64,000 nucleotides of DNA from Allomuricauda sp. GTDB taxonomy: Bacteria; Bacteroidota; Bacteroidia; Flavobacteriales; Flavobacteriaceae. The DNA is taken from NCBI GenBank assembly GCA_030148335.1, contig JASBTQ010000036.1, positions 1 to 64,000 of the forward strand, read 5' to 3'. Every line of letters begins with the position of its first letter. Position 1 is the stretch's first letter. Below are positions 9,286 through 19,138 of the stretch, piece after piece. The notes below the pieces were generated by a model, which was not told the origin of the DNA, did not search any database, and was given only the letters and a program-made list of their open reading frames with translations. Position numbers and translations under genes: made by a program.

Positions 9286-9561
9286 ATGGGCACAAGGGAA
9301 AGATTGCTTGAGGATGTCCTTCTAGAGGAAGAGACGGTGAACCAGAACGAGATTGTACTTTTCAATGACAATGTCAATACGTTTGACCATGTCATAGAGA
9401 CCTTGATCAACGTGTGTGAACACACGCCCGAACAAGCCGAGCAGTGTTCCCTGATCGTGCATTACAATGGAAAATGTACGGTAAAGACCGGGGAATATTC
9501 CTATCTGAAGCCCAAGTGTACCCAACTTCTGGAGGCGGGGCTGAGTGCAGAGATCGTATAG
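9286..9561 (+). CDS. clpS: ClpS adaptor for ClpAP/ClpCP protease
   Basis: A 91-residue N-recognin adaptor. The core VLFNDNVNTFDHVIETL with the Asn-Asp pair that binds N-terminal residues is followed by CEHTPEQAEQC and a closing segment with ECS-like spacing, as in ClpS. The acidic N-terminal arm (residues 6-17) is typical. It lies 22 bp after prmA. Confidence 0.93.
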   Translation: MGTRERLLEDVLLEEETVNQNEIVLFNDNVNTFDHVIETLINVCEHTPEQAEQCSLIVHYNGKCTVKTGEYSYLKPKCTQLLEAGLSAEIV

Positions 9562-9763
9562 CCCATCTTACCCCCTAAATCCTTTTTTGAACTTACCTTT
9601 TTTACATCATGTGATGGTTGCGAGCAATCCTTCTGATGATTGGAGATGAAATGCCTAAAAAATCATGGATTCTTCACAAAAAAGAAAGAGGGAGATTGCT
9701 TGTATATTGTACATTTACCAACAACCAAGAAAAACAAAAACCACTAACCTCCCTTCCTGAGAA

Positions 9764-10360
9764 ATGAGCGAATTCTTTAAGGCAGAACTGAAAGACCGTT
9801 TTTTGGAGTATGCCTTGGAACGCAGCGATTATTTCGAGATACAGACCCTTTACGATGAGTTTCTCCGTCCAAACTATAGCTTGCAGTATGTGGAAAGATT
9901 GGTGGGGGAAATATTGGAATATGATCCCAACCTTTTGGATGTGATGAGTGGCAACGGCATGGACATTTTTATGCTGGCCTCCACGCCCTCCACGGAGGAT
10001 TTTTTGGAAGATGGCGGGTTCATGGATATGTATGTAAAGGAAGAGGAAAAGTGGGATGTGTTCCTAGATCAACTGTCCAGTACGCGAAAACCATCCAACA
10101 CGCAGAACAAACTGTTCAAGGCACCCAGCTTGAAAAGGGAAAAGACCATGCTCATGGTCCTTATATCGGCCATAGCCATGAGTTTCCTCTTCACGGTGAT
10201 CAGCATTTTCAAGGAAACCTTTCTGGAACCCGAATATGTGCCTGCGGACGAGTTCGAACGAAAAATGGAACTGCTACAGGAACAATACCTGCAAGAAAAT
10301 GGCCGTCTTCAGTCGGAGCTGAAACAGGCACTCCACACATTGGATTCCCTAAGCAAGTAG
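9764..10360 (+). CDS. Unknown protein with one membrane helix and coiled-coil tail
   Basis: I do not recognise a family. The 198 residues comprise an acidic helical N-terminal region (1-115), a positively charged linker, one transmembrane helix (about 129-148, LMVLISAIAMSFLFTVISIF), and a Glu/Gln/Leu-rich C-terminus likely to form a coiled coil. The codon use fits the neighbours. A 202-bp gap separates it from clpS, so it probably has its own promoter. It converges on the mocR gene with 3 bp between stops. Confidence 0.75.
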   Translation: MSEFFKAELKDRFLEYALERSDYFEIQTLYDEFLRPNYSLQYVERLVGEILEYDPNLLDVMSGNGMDIFMLASTPSTEDFLEDGGFMDMYVKEEEKWDVFLDQLSSTRKPSNTQNKLFKAPSLKREKTMLMVLISAIAMSFLFTVISIFKETFLEPEYVPADEFERKMELLQEQYLQENGRLQSELKQALHTLDSLSK

Positions 10361-10363
10361 ATT

Positions 10364-11851
10364 CTATAGGCCCAAAAAATGGGAGATGACCCATTCCATT
10401 TTGTGGATGCTTTCCTTGATCTGTTTTGGATTGACACAGCAAAAACCCATCACCAATCCGTTTTTCCCATTGGGGTGCACATAATATTTGCTGAGGGCAT
10501 GCACCAGGATGTTGTGTTCCAAAAGGACCTTTTCCAATTGCACATCGCTCAGGCCTTCCTTGGTGATATGGGCTATGAGGTGAAGCCCCGGATTTGAGGT
10601 GTCCAGATAAAAATAACGACCGAGGACCTTATTGAAATGGTATGCGAACACCTCTTTTCTTTCGTTGGAGACATCAATCACATTTCTCAGGTGTTTGTTC
10701 AGATGGTCTTTTTCAATGAAGGTGCTCATCGCCTTTTGGTTCTGTAGGGATACAAATCGACTCGATTGTTGATAAAGTGCGACCACGGCGTCGAACAGAT
10801 AGTGGGGCACGATCATGTACCCAAGACGCATGGAAGGATGTATGAGTTTGTTGAACGTGCCAAGGTAGATCACCCGTTCCTGCTGGTCCATTCCGAAAAG
10901 GGAACCAATCGGTCTTTCCCAATTACTGAACTCGTGGTTATAGTCATCCTCCACAATGAAAGTCTCTTTTTCCGAGGCCCATTTCAGAAGGTCCTTTCTC
11001 CGTTCCATGCTCATCTTTATGCCCGTCGGGTACTGACTGGAAGGAGTGGTATAGATAAATTTGGGTGATTGGCAGCGGATGTTTTGGATACACAGACCTT
11101 GCTCGTCCACATCGGCGGCACATATGTTGGCCCCCAAACTTTTAAAAAGAGCATGAGCCATGGGATAGGTAGGGTTTTCCACCACCACTTCATTATGGAT
11201 TTCCAACAGCACATTGGACACAAGGTATAAGGAATGTAGCGACCCCGAAGTAACGATGATCTGGTCGGGATCACAATCGATGTCGCGATACATTCGAAGA
11301 TAGTTGGCCAGGTTTTCCCGTAGGCATTTCAGACCAATGGTATTGGAGTAGGAGAGTTCGGAAGGAGTGACGCACCTCCAATAATCCCCGATTAATTTTT
11401 TCCACAACTGTACCGGGAATATGTCCAAAGGAGGGAGGCCGGGCCTAAAGGCGACCCCTTTTTCAGCACTTTCCCCTGACCAGTCCATGTGTTGGGAAAA
11501 TGCTTTTCCCTTATAGGAAAGTTGTGGGTAGTTCCCTTTTTTGTCCGCCAGTGTAAAATTGAGCCTCAACTTTTTGTCCTTGGGAGACAGTACATAGTAG
11601 CCAGATCCCTTGACTGAGTTAATGTAGCGTTCCACGAGCAGTAGGTCGATGGCCTTCAGGACTGTGCTTCGGGAAATGGCAAGATCCTTTGCCAAAATCC
11701 GAGAGGGAGGAAGCTTGGAACCCGGTTCCAAGGACCTCGTGAGGATGGCTTTCTTGAGCGCGTCGTATAGACTTATATAAATTTGAGGTTGGAGGTTGAC
11801 ATTCAAGCTTAAGCCATTTCGTATTAAAATGCTTTTAATATTGAAATGCAT
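10364..11851 (-). CDS. MocR/GntR-type regulator with aminotransferase-like domain
   Basis: The 495-residue protein fuses a GntR winged helix-turn-helix (about residues 22-90; LPPSRILAKDLAISRSTVLK) to a class-I aminotransferase fold. The PLP-lysine motif is present as GTFNKLIHPSMRLGY, and SYSNTIG and EDDYNHEF contribute cofactor contacts. MocR proteins use PLP or an amino compound as effector and usually control the divergent genes. Here the divergent operon is the M14-SusC-SusD locus, 87 bp away, so this is its likely activator or repressor. Two direct repeats lie in the shared gap. Confidence 0.9.
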   Translation of the reverse strand: MHFNIKSILIRNGLSLNVNLQPQIYISLYDALKKAILTRSLEPGSKLPPSRILAKDLAISRSTVLKAIDLLLVERYINSVKGSGYYVLSPKDKKLRLNFTLADKKGNYPQLSYKGKAFSQHMDWSGESAEKGVAFRPGLPPLDIFPVQLWKKLIGDYWRCVTPSELSYSNTIGLKCLRENLANYLRMYRDIDCDPDQIIVTSGSLHSLYLVSNVLLEIHNEVVVENPTYPMAHALFKSLGANICAADVDEQGLCIQNIRCQSPKFIYTTPSSQYPTGIKMSMERRKDLLKWASEKETFIVEDDYNHEFSNWERPIGSLFGMDQQERVIYLGTFNKLIHPSMRLGYMIVPHYLFDAVVALYQQSSRFVSLQNQKAMSTFIEKDHLNKHLRNVIDVSNERKEVFAYHFNKVLGRYFYLDTSNPGLHLIAHITKEGLSDVQLEKVLLEHNILVHALSKYYVHPNGKNGLVMGFCCVNPKQIKESIHKMEWVISHFLGL

Positions 11852-11883
11852 AATTGGTATGCCCTATCCGATAAGAATTGGTA
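11852..11883. promoter_or_regulatory. Candidate MocR operator (direct repeat)
   Basis: AATTGGTA occurs at 11852-11859 and again at 11876-11883, same orientation, 24 bp start to start, between the divergent mocR and M14 genes. On the other strand the first reads ATACCAATT. MocR proteins such as GabR are known to bind direct repeats, so this is a plausible operator, but no second locus is available for comparison. Confidence 0.4.
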
Positions 11884-11938
11884 GGTGGAAGGTAGAAGTT
11901 TATCCTTTAATTTTCTGCTTTTTAACAGAAAGTTCACA

Positions 11939-13192
11939 ATGAAAGTCCCAAATCCTATCATGAGAACTTTGCCGATCTTCGTTTTTTGTACAGGATTGCT
12001 GATCAGTTGTTCAAGTGTGCGGACAGTTGATTTTGAAACCCCGGTCGACACCTGCGACAAGCAGATCACATTTCAGGAAAGGCAAGTTTATTTCCAGGAA
12101 GACCTCGGTCTTGTTGTGGACAATACTTTTGATGGTGCCCGGCTGAACGGGATCGAAAAGTTGAATGACAGCACCATCAAAGCCATCATCCGGCCAGAAA
12201 ACGAACCCATCAACAGTAGCCCTTACTACGCTTTTAAAATAGCATCCAATACCCCCAAAAAAGTATATGTCTCCCTGGAATATCCGAAAGGACATGCACA
12301 CCGATATGTTCCAAAGGTTAAGAAACCGAACGAAGATTGGGAAACAATGGATCCCACAAAGATTTTTAGTATAGATTCCTTGGTCACGCTCGAACTTTTA
12401 TTGGATGAACGACCGACCGTCATTGCTGCTCAAGAACTGCAAACCTCGGAACAGGTAAAGGAGTGGTACCATAACCTGTCTTCGAGAAAGAATTATATGA
12501 GAACCTATATTTATGGAACCTCCAAATTGGGAGGGGAACTTCCCGTTTTGGACGTGTATCATGGAGGGAAAGCAAACAAACCTATCATTGTCCTGTTGAC
12601 CCGTCAACATCCGCCGGAGGTAACCGGATTTTTTGCATTCAAGGCCTTTTTGGAAACGGTACTGGACGATTCAGAATTGTCCAAAGCGTTCTTGGAAACC
12701 TATAGGGTTTTGGCCTTTCCCATGTTGAACCCGGATGGGGTGGACCTTGGCCATTGGCGTCACAATGCAGGTGGTGTGGATACCAATAGGGATTGGTCCA
12801 AATATCGTCAGCCAGAGATCCGTCAAACTGTGGAATTTATAGAGGAGCAATTGAAAAAAGATGGGGCACGACTGCTTTTGGGGCTTGATTTCCACTCCAC
12901 CTATAAAGATGTTTTTTACACCAACACCTCCAAAGAAAGCAGTGTACTCCCTCATTTTGAAAAGGATTGGTTCTCCGCCTTGGAGGAAAACCTACCCTCT
13001 TACAAGGTCAATGAATCTTCGGGAAACAGCACAAAACCAGTTTCAAAAGGGTGGTTTTTAAAACGACATGGGGCCGTTGGGATCACCTACGAAATAGGGG
13101 ACAACACCCCAAGGGACCGAATAAGGACCATAGGCAGGGTATCTGCCCAAGAAATGATGAAAATCTTACGCTCAAATACTAATTTAAACTAG
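11939..13192 (+). CDS. M14-family zinc carboxypeptidase-like lipoprotein
   Basis: A signal peptide ending in a lipobox (GLLISC, Cys near residue 22) points to a lipoprotein. The metallopeptidase fold shows the M14 zinc site as HPPE near residue 220, the NPDGVDLGHWRHNAGGVDTN segment, LDFHST as the third zinc ligand and a C-terminal Glu in GITYEIGDN. The first about 180 residues are a beta-rich domain of unknown type. I chose ATG 11939 over the longer frame because it begins the signal peptide. It ends 7 bp before SusC, so it probably trims peptides at the cell surface for uptake. Confidence 0.85.
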   Translation: MKVPNPIMRTLPIFVFCTGLLISCSSVRTVDFETPVDTCDKQITFQERQVYFQEDLGLVVDNTFDGARLNGIEKLNDSTIKAIIRPENEPINSSPYYAFKIASNTPKKVYVSLEYPKGHAHRYVPKVKKPNEDWETMDPTKIFSIDSLVTLELLLDERPTVIAAQELQTSEQVKEWYHNLSSRKNYMRTYIYGTSKLGGELPVLDVYHGGKANKPIIVLLTRQHPPEVTGFFAFKAFLETVLDDSELSKAFLETYRVLAFPMLNPDGVDLGHWRHNAGGVDTNRDWSKYRQPEIRQTVEFIEEQLKKDGARLLLGLDFHSTYKDVFYTNTSKESSVLPHFEKDWFSALEENLPSYKVNESSGNSTKPVSKGWFLKRHGAVGITYEIGDNTPRDRIRTIGRVSAQEMMKILRSNTNLN

Positions 13193-13199
13193 CTTGATT

Positions 13200-16100
13200 A
13201 TGGCCAAAACCCAGATGATATGTTTATGCATCCTGCTGTTTTTTGGAGGAATGGTACACGCGCAGAAGCAGATTACCGGCACTGTCTCCGATATTAATGG
13301 GCCGCTCCCGGGGGCCACTGTGGTCCTGAAAGGAACCACCGTGGGCACTACCACGGACTTTGATGGGAACTATACCATCACACTTCAAGGCGGACAGGAT
13401 GTCCTACAGTTCAGCTATGTGGGGTATCTCACCAAAGAAATACAAGTGGGCACGCAGACCGTCGTAAACGTCACTTTGGAAGAAAATGCCGAAGCCCTTC
13501 AGGAGGTGGTGGTCACTGCACAGGGGATCAAAAAATCGAAGAAGGCCTTGGGTTATGCCATTGCCAACGTACGACCCGATGAAGTCGAAAAACGGCCCGA
13601 AGCCGACATGGCCAGGGCCCTGCAGGGAAAGGTAGCGGGTGTGAACATCACCCCCGCCGATGGACAAACGGGTTCCTCCTCCGAGATCAGGATACGGGGA
13701 AATGTCTCTTTGACCGGAACAAACTCTCCATTGATCGTGGTGAACAATGTGCCCTTCAACGGATTGTTGCGTGATATTGACCCCAATGACATTGAAAGCA
13801 TCAGTATTTTAAAAGGTTTCAATGCATCGGTGCTCTATGGAAGCGAGGGGCGGAACGGCGTCATATTGATCCAGACCAAGAGCGGATCGGCACGAACAGG
13901 GGAGGTACGTACAACCGCATCCTACTCCACCACGGTTTACACCAATACAGTCTCCCAGCTCCCTGAATTCAAGAACACCTATGCCAATGGATTGGAAGGT
14001 GTCCAGTTCGATCCCACAATCGTTTCCAACTTTGGTCCAGCCTTTTCCACTTTAGGCGAAGTGGCCCATCCGTATGCGGCCTTGGGAGACATCTTTCCGG
14101 AATTTCAAGATGCCACCATTCAAATTGCAGCAAAACCAAACAATGTGAGGAATATTTTTAGGATGGGCATTGGCACCACTCATTCCTTCACCTTTGCGGC
14201 GTCAAGGGAAAAGGTGGGCTTCAATCTATCCGCCGGTTATGCCGATGAACAGGGGATCGTAGACCACAACGACCTCAAGCGATTCAACTTGAGCGTTGGA
14301 GGAAAGGCCCAATTGACGGAGAAGCTGAATGTGTCGGCCAATATCGGCTACTCCACCCGAAAGGTGAACCTCGTCAATGACGAGAACATTTTCAGTGTGG
14401 TCTATCACCTTCCGAGGTGGATCGACCTTACCGAACTGCCCTACCAGAATCCGTTGACAGGGGAATCGGTCTATTATAGGAATGGTACCAATCCTCTTTG
14501 GATACTTCATAACTCGGGTAATTATGACGACAAGGTGAGGGTCTTTGGCAATGTTGCCGCAGACTATCAGATTGCAGATGGGCTCAACCTGACCTACCGT
14601 GTGGGTTTTGACAGTGAGACCTATATGGGTTTTGATTATTCCAACAAAGGGGGCTATAGTGATGATAGCTATAGAGTAGGCTATTTGAACGTGGGGGATA
14701 GTAAGGAAGTCATCATCAACCAAACAGCTTTACTTGGGTATAATAAGGATCTCTTCAAGAACTTCAACCTAGAGGCACAACTGGGCATCAACTCCCAATT
14801 GACGCGCTACACCAGCAATTCGACCAATTCAGATGGACAGATTGTATATGGGTTTTTGAGGCCGAGCAATTTTACCACAACCGAGGCCAGCTATACTCGG
14901 ACAGAAGAGAATTTGGCGGGTGCTTTTGCCCAACTCCAATTTGCCTATAAGAATTATCTGTATGCCACGTTTTCAGGCAGGAACGATTGGGGGAGTACCG
15001 TGGAATTGGATAATCGGTCCTTGTTCTATCCCGGCGCGTCCTTTTCATTTATCCCTACTTCGGCCCTCAACTTTGGCGGAAATGCGATCAATTATTTGAA
15101 ATTCAGGTATGCTTATGCGACATCATCAGGCTATCCGGCCCCGTACAGGACCAGAAGTACCTTGATCATAGATCCCTTGCGCTTTGCAGCAGCCGATGGA
15201 ACATATCCGGTCACCAACAGATATAGCACCCGATATGCCAATTTGAACCTCAGACCGGAGCTGCACAAAGAAGTGGAGGTGGGAATGGAGGCCAAACTGC
15301 TCCATAATAGGGTCACTCTGGAAGCATCGGCCTATATAAGGGTCTCCAAGGACCAGATTGTGGAGTCCCCTTTGTCCCCCTCAACAGGCTATGATGACCA
15401 GTTTATCAATCTGGGGCGGATAGACAATGAAGGCGTGGAAGTAGATTTGGGTATCGATATTTTCAGGGGGGACAAATTTCGCTGGAATCTCCGGAATATT
15501 TTTACAGCGGATGAGTCGCTCGTGGTGGAGACCACGCCTACACGGGCGGACATCAACATTGTCGAGGACCGCTTTGCGGTGGAAGGACAACCCTTTGGGG
15601 TGATCAAAGGGGATTATGCCCTTCGGGACGAAAATGGCAACCTACTCATCAGTGGCAACGGATCGGCAACCCGAGTCGGTGAAGTGATTACCAGCAGCGA
15701 TATAGGTTTGGAAACCAAAGTGATCGGTGACCCCAATCCCGATTGGCGGTTGACCACCATAAACACCATCGGAATCAAGAAATTTTCCCTATCCGCCCAA
15801 TGGGAATACAGCCATGGTGGGGAGATTTATTCCAGCAGCGTGGCCGATATGCTACAGCGTGGTGTGGCCAAGGAGACCGAGGATAGGGAAGGCTCTTTCA
15901 TCATCCCAGGTTATTTGGCTGATGACGAAACGGGCGAAATTTTGCTGGATGCTAATGGAGACCAGATTCCGAATACCATCCAGATCAATAGCGGAAGGAT
16001 CGGATATTCCAACTACTACAATGCCAACGATCTGGCCATGTGGGACACCTCCATATTTCGGTTGAGGGAAATCGCGTTGGGATATACCCTCAGCCCAAAA

Positions 16101-16280
16101 AAGGGCGAACGGCTCCCTTTTCAAAGAATCGATTTTACCCTTTCGGGCAGGAATCTGTGGTACCGCGCTCCCAATTTTCCCAAGTATGTAAACTATGACC
16201 CAGAAAGTGATGGTCTGGAAGGGGACAGTACGGTGCCCTCCACGAAGAGGTTTGCTTTTGGGGTATCGGTAACATTTTAA
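13200..16280 (+). CDS. SusC/RagA TonB-linked outer-membrane transporter
   Basis: About 1026 residues: signal peptide (VHAQ), carboxypeptidase-D regulatory-like domain (residues about 22-100), TonB box region (LQEVVVTA), plug with LYGSEGRNGVILIQTKSG and a long beta-barrel ending in Phe. There is no N-terminal STN domain, so it is unlikely to signal to a sigma/FecR pair; control by the adjacent MocR protein is more likely. ATG 13200 is preferred to TTG 13194. It forms the import pore with the next gene's SusD. The substrate is inferred to be peptide-like from neighbouring hydrolases. Confidence 0.95.
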   Translation: MAKTQMICLCILLFFGGMVHAQKQITGTVSDINGPLPGATVVLKGTTVGTTTDFDGNYTITLQGGQDVLQFSYVGYLTKEIQVGTQTVVNVTLEENAEALQEVVVTAQGIKKSKKALGYAIANVRPDEVEKRPEADMARALQGKVAGVNITPADGQTGSSSEIRIRGNVSLTGTNSPLIVVNNVPFNGLLRDIDPNDIESISILKGFNASVLYGSEGRNGVILIQTKSGSARTGEVRTTASYSTTVYTNTVSQLPEFKNTYANGLEGVQFDPTIVSNFGPAFSTLGEVAHPYAALGDIFPEFQDATIQIAAKPNNVRNIFRMGIGTTHSFTFAASREKVGFNLSAGYADEQGIVDHNDLKRFNLSVGGKAQLTEKLNVSANIGYSTRKVNLVNDENIFSVVYHLPRWIDLTELPYQNPLTGESVYYRNGTNPLWILHNSGNYDDKVRVFGNVAADYQIADGLNLTYRVGFDSETYMGFDYSNKGGYSDDSYRVGYLNVGDSKEVIINQTALLGYNKDLFKNFNLEAQLGINSQLTRYTSNSTNSDGQIVYGFLRPSNFTTTEASYTRTEENLAGAFAQLQFAYKNYLYATFSGRNDWGSTVELDNRSLFYPGASFSFIPTSALNFGGNAINYLKFRYAYATSSGYPAPYRTRSTLIIDPLRFAAADGTYPVTNRYSTRYANLNLRPELHKEVEVGMEAKLLHNRVTLEASAYIRVSKDQIVESPLSPSTGYDDQFINLGRIDNEGVEVDLGIDIFRGDKFRWNLRNIFTADESLVVETTPTRADINIVEDRFAVEGQPFGVIKGDYALRDENGNLLISGNGSATRVGEVITSSDIGLETKVIGDPNPDWRLTTINTIGIKKFSLSAQWEYSHGGEIYSSSVADMLQRGVAKETEDREGSFIIPGYLADDETGEILLDANGDQIPNTIQINSGRIGYSNYYNANDLAMWDTSIFRLREIALGYTLSPKKGERLPFQRIDFTLSGRNLWYRAPNFPKYVNYDPESDGLEGDSTVPSTKRFAFGVSVTF

Positions 16281-16299
16281 CGAATCAAAAAGTATCAAA

Positions 16300-17901
16300 A
16301 TGCAAAGAACAATAAAACGCTTTGGTATCATGGTATCGGCCTCCCTGCTTTTTTTGGGCTGTGAAATTTCAAACTTTGACCTGCAGGAGAACCCCAATTT
16401 CCTTACCCCGGAAAGTGCCGATCCGGAATACCTGTTGAATGAGATCCAGTACCAGTTCCAGTATTTTATGGGTTTGATGATCCTGAACACGGACGATGTG
16501 ATGCGCTATGAGGCCATGACCGACAACTATAGGGATGTGGTCTCCGTGGATGTTCTTGATGCGGAATGGGAAAGCTATTATGAGGCCCTCAATAATTCCA
16601 GGACCATTGAGGCATTGGCCGCGGAAAATGAAAGTTTGCTGTTTCACAACGCAATAAACAAATTGCTCATGGGCTATCTCACCATTACAATGGTGGACTT
16701 CGCGGGCAAGATACCCTACACGGAAGCCGTCAACCCCTCCGAATATCCCAACCCAAGGTTGGATGATGGGGATGATATCTATAGGAGTGTATTGGCGGAC
16801 ATTGATCAGGCCCTGTTGGACATTGAAGCTTCCAATTTCAATTTCTCAACAGATCTTTTTTACAACAGCGACAAAGAGAAATGGAAAGCGTTTGCCAACA
16901 CCCTTAAGTTGCGAATATTGGTGCAAACGAGATTGTCCAGCTCCCAATTGGGAATTGCCAATGTGGCAACAGAGATCAACAAGCTCTTGGAGGGTGATTT
17001 AATAGATACCGCTGCGGAGGACTTCCAGTACACCTATTCCACTGTGGTCGAACCGGAAAGCCGACATCGCTATTTTCAGAGAGCTTATGTGAGTGATTTT
17101 GGCCAATACATGGGGAATTACTTTATGTATATGCTCAAGGATTCCAAAAGCATGACAGACCCCCGACTCCGCTACTACCTCTACCGTCAGGCCGATGAAG
17201 ATCCGTTTAGCATCCCGCCCTATTCCACTTGCCAAAATGAATCGAATGTGGATTATTGTTATGTGGGGGAATACTACAGAGGGTTGGACCATGGAGAGAG
17301 CCGAACAGGTTACGGTGATAACGCCAAAAGAGCAGTTTATGGTATTTATCCAGGTGGTGGAACGTTTGATGAGGACCAGTTTCTTAGGGCATCCACTACC
17401 TCTACCCATTTGGAGGGAGCGGGTATACTTCCCTTACTCACATCATCCTACGTGAAATTTCTGATGGCCGAGGCAGCCCTTACCCTTGGAACCAATGGGG
17501 ACCCGGCACTTCTGTTGGAAGAAGCCATTAGGGATTCCATGGAAAAGGTGTTTGGGTTTGGCAATGTCAGTTCCGATTTTGAGGCCACGGACAACGATGT
17601 GGATGACTATGTGACTGAGGTCATGACCAATTATGGCAATGCCACCACAGATGAAGAAAGATTGGATATCATCATCACCGAATACTATTTGGCGGCTTAT
17701 GGCAATTCCGTGGAAGCTTACAATGCCTACCGAAGAACTGGGCTCCCATCCAATATCCAGGAGCCCATCAATGGGGACACCAGCTTTCCCAGAAGTTTTC
17801 CATATTCTTCCAATGCTGTGGAAATCAACCGATTCATCAAGCAGAAACAGAATTCTGAACGGGTATTCTGGGACACCAATCCCGAGGGATTCATCAAATA
17901 A
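16300..17901 (+). CDS. SusD/RagB-family substrate-binding lipoprotein (SusD-like_2)
   Basis: A 533-residue lipoprotein with lipobox LLFLGC (Cys near 25), followed by helical TPR-like SusD architecture, including NALLMGYLTITMVDFAGKIPY-type helices and a C-terminal AAYGNSVEAYNAYRRTG segment typical of the SusD-like_2 group. It caps the SusC barrel at the surface. It starts 19 bp after SusC and ends 15 bp before the next lipoprotein gene. Confidence 0.92.
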   Translation: MQRTIKRFGIMVSASLLFLGCEISNFDLQENPNFLTPESADPEYLLNEIQYQFQYFMGLMILNTDDVMRYEAMTDNYRDVVSVDVLDAEWESYYEALNNSRTIEALAAENESLLFHNAINKLLMGYLTITMVDFAGKIPYTEAVNPSEYPNPRLDDGDDIYRSVLADIDQALLDIEASNFNFSTDLFYNSDKEKWKAFANTLKLRILVQTRLSSSQLGIANVATEINKLLEGDLIDTAAEDFQYTYSTVVEPESRHRYFQRAYVSDFGQYMGNYFMYMLKDSKSMTDPRLRYYLYRQADEDPFSIPPYSTCQNESNVDYCYVGEYYRGLDHGESRTGYGDNAKRAVYGIYPGGGTFDEDQFLRASTTSTHLEGAGILPLLTSSYVKFLMAEAALTLGTNGDPALLLEEAIRDSMEKVFGFGNVSSDFEATDNDVDDYVTEVMTNYGNATTDEERLDIIITEYYLAAYGNSVEAYNAYRRTGLPSNIQEPINGDTSFPRSFPYSSNAVEINRFIKQKQNSERVFWDTNPEGFIK

Positions 17902-17916
17902 TGTAAAAGGACTGTC

Positions 17917-19077
17917 ATGAGAAGAAACTTTAAACTTTTAACAGCGCTAATGTTAATGTTTGGCTGTGCCAACGAATACAATACATTCCAGGACATCGCC
18001 GAACGGGGAGGCTATGTTGTTTTTACGGAAGAACCGAGACTGAGCTTCAATATTTTGAAACTGGACACGGAGGTTTTTAGTGCGACATTGTTCGATCCCA
18101 ATGAAAATGCGACCGGCTATACCTTGACCATGATGTTTGATGATGTTATGGTGGAAAATGTGTTCCAGACGGCCACTTTTCCCGCTACTTTGGAGTTCAG
18201 CATTGCGGAAATCCTGGAATCCTTCAATTTGACCGCGGATGATATAGGTCTTTCGGATAGGATCACTTTTGTGGCCAAGGTCACAACCCCGGATGGAGTT
18301 TTTGATGGCCGCTCCCCCGATTTTGATTTTAACAATATCAATCAGGGAGGTGACACCACTGATCGATTGAAGTATCCCGGACAGCACAACGCAATGGAAT
18401 TTTCCTTTAGCTTTTACCAACCTCCGGGAAGGAAAATAAGGGGCACCTCTTTTGAGGAAGTACCTGTTGGTCCCGATGATGCCGTTTATGATAGGAATGG
18501 AGCCAATGATGAGACGTTGGACCTTGTCAATGGGGTTGACCCACCTTATGTGGATTATGTGTCGAAAGGTACTGAAACGGATGATGAACTCGGGTTCGAT
18601 TCCGAGTACATTGCCATTACCAATATCAGTGAGAGCAGTCTGGGGTTTTCGGAAGAGCGGATAGGGGTCACCGCTTTGTTGGAAAGCTTTGAGGCCTATC
18701 CGGATGGTGTCCAAGGATTTCATTCCGAGGATGCGGACGGTGCAATCAAAATCACCTTTGATACCGTTGAGGTCCCCGAGGGACAGAACAATTCAGGCAT
18801 TTCCTTTCAAGTCTTCTTTGGGGATACCAGCTGGGAAGAACTGGATGGGATCCATGCCTATGCCAATATCACCACTGATGAGGGCAACGATGTATTGGAA
18901 TTGATCAATGCCTACAATAACGATGTGGAAACCTTGGCAGGAAGGTGGCAAGAAGTCAATAGTGGGTTCCTCAAAGGGATACGATCCTACCAATTGGTCA
19001 TCCAGATACAGTCTGGGGCCACCCCAGAATTTTTTGACTTGGACAATATCATCATTTACGAACCCGAAGAAGATTAA
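17917..19077 (+). CDS. Surface lipoprotein of a SusCD locus (SusE/F-like position)
   Basis: The 386-residue protein starts with a lipoprotein signal (LMLMFGC). The rest is predicted mostly beta: an Ig-like first half and a C-terminal domain with GISFQVFFGDTSWEELDGIHAYAN and LVIQIQSG. I do not recognise a precise family. Position after SusC-SusD, where accessory ligand-binding proteins are encoded, suggests it helps hold substrate at the surface. A 61-bp gap separates it from the deacylase gene. Confidence 0.75.
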   Translation: MRRNFKLLTALMLMFGCANEYNTFQDIAERGGYVVFTEEPRLSFNILKLDTEVFSATLFDPNENATGYTLTMMFDDVMVENVFQTATFPATLEFSIAEILESFNLTADDIGLSDRITFVAKVTTPDGVFDGRSPDFDFNNINQGGDTTDRLKYPGQHNAMEFSFSFYQPPGRKIRGTSFEEVPVGPDDAVYDRNGANDETLDLVNGVDPPYVDYVSKGTETDDELGFDSEYIAITNISESSLGFSEERIGVTALLESFEAYPDGVQGFHSEDADGAIKITFDTVEVPEGQNNSGISFQVFFGDTSWEELDGIHAYANITTDEGNDVLELINAYNNDVETLAGRWQEVNSGFLKGIRSYQLVIQIQSGATPEFFDLDNIIIYEPEED

Positions 19078-19138
19078 AAAGTCCCTTGATCGTCTTATAA
19101 TGAAGTAAATTTATGATTACCAAAAATTTACAAAAGCC

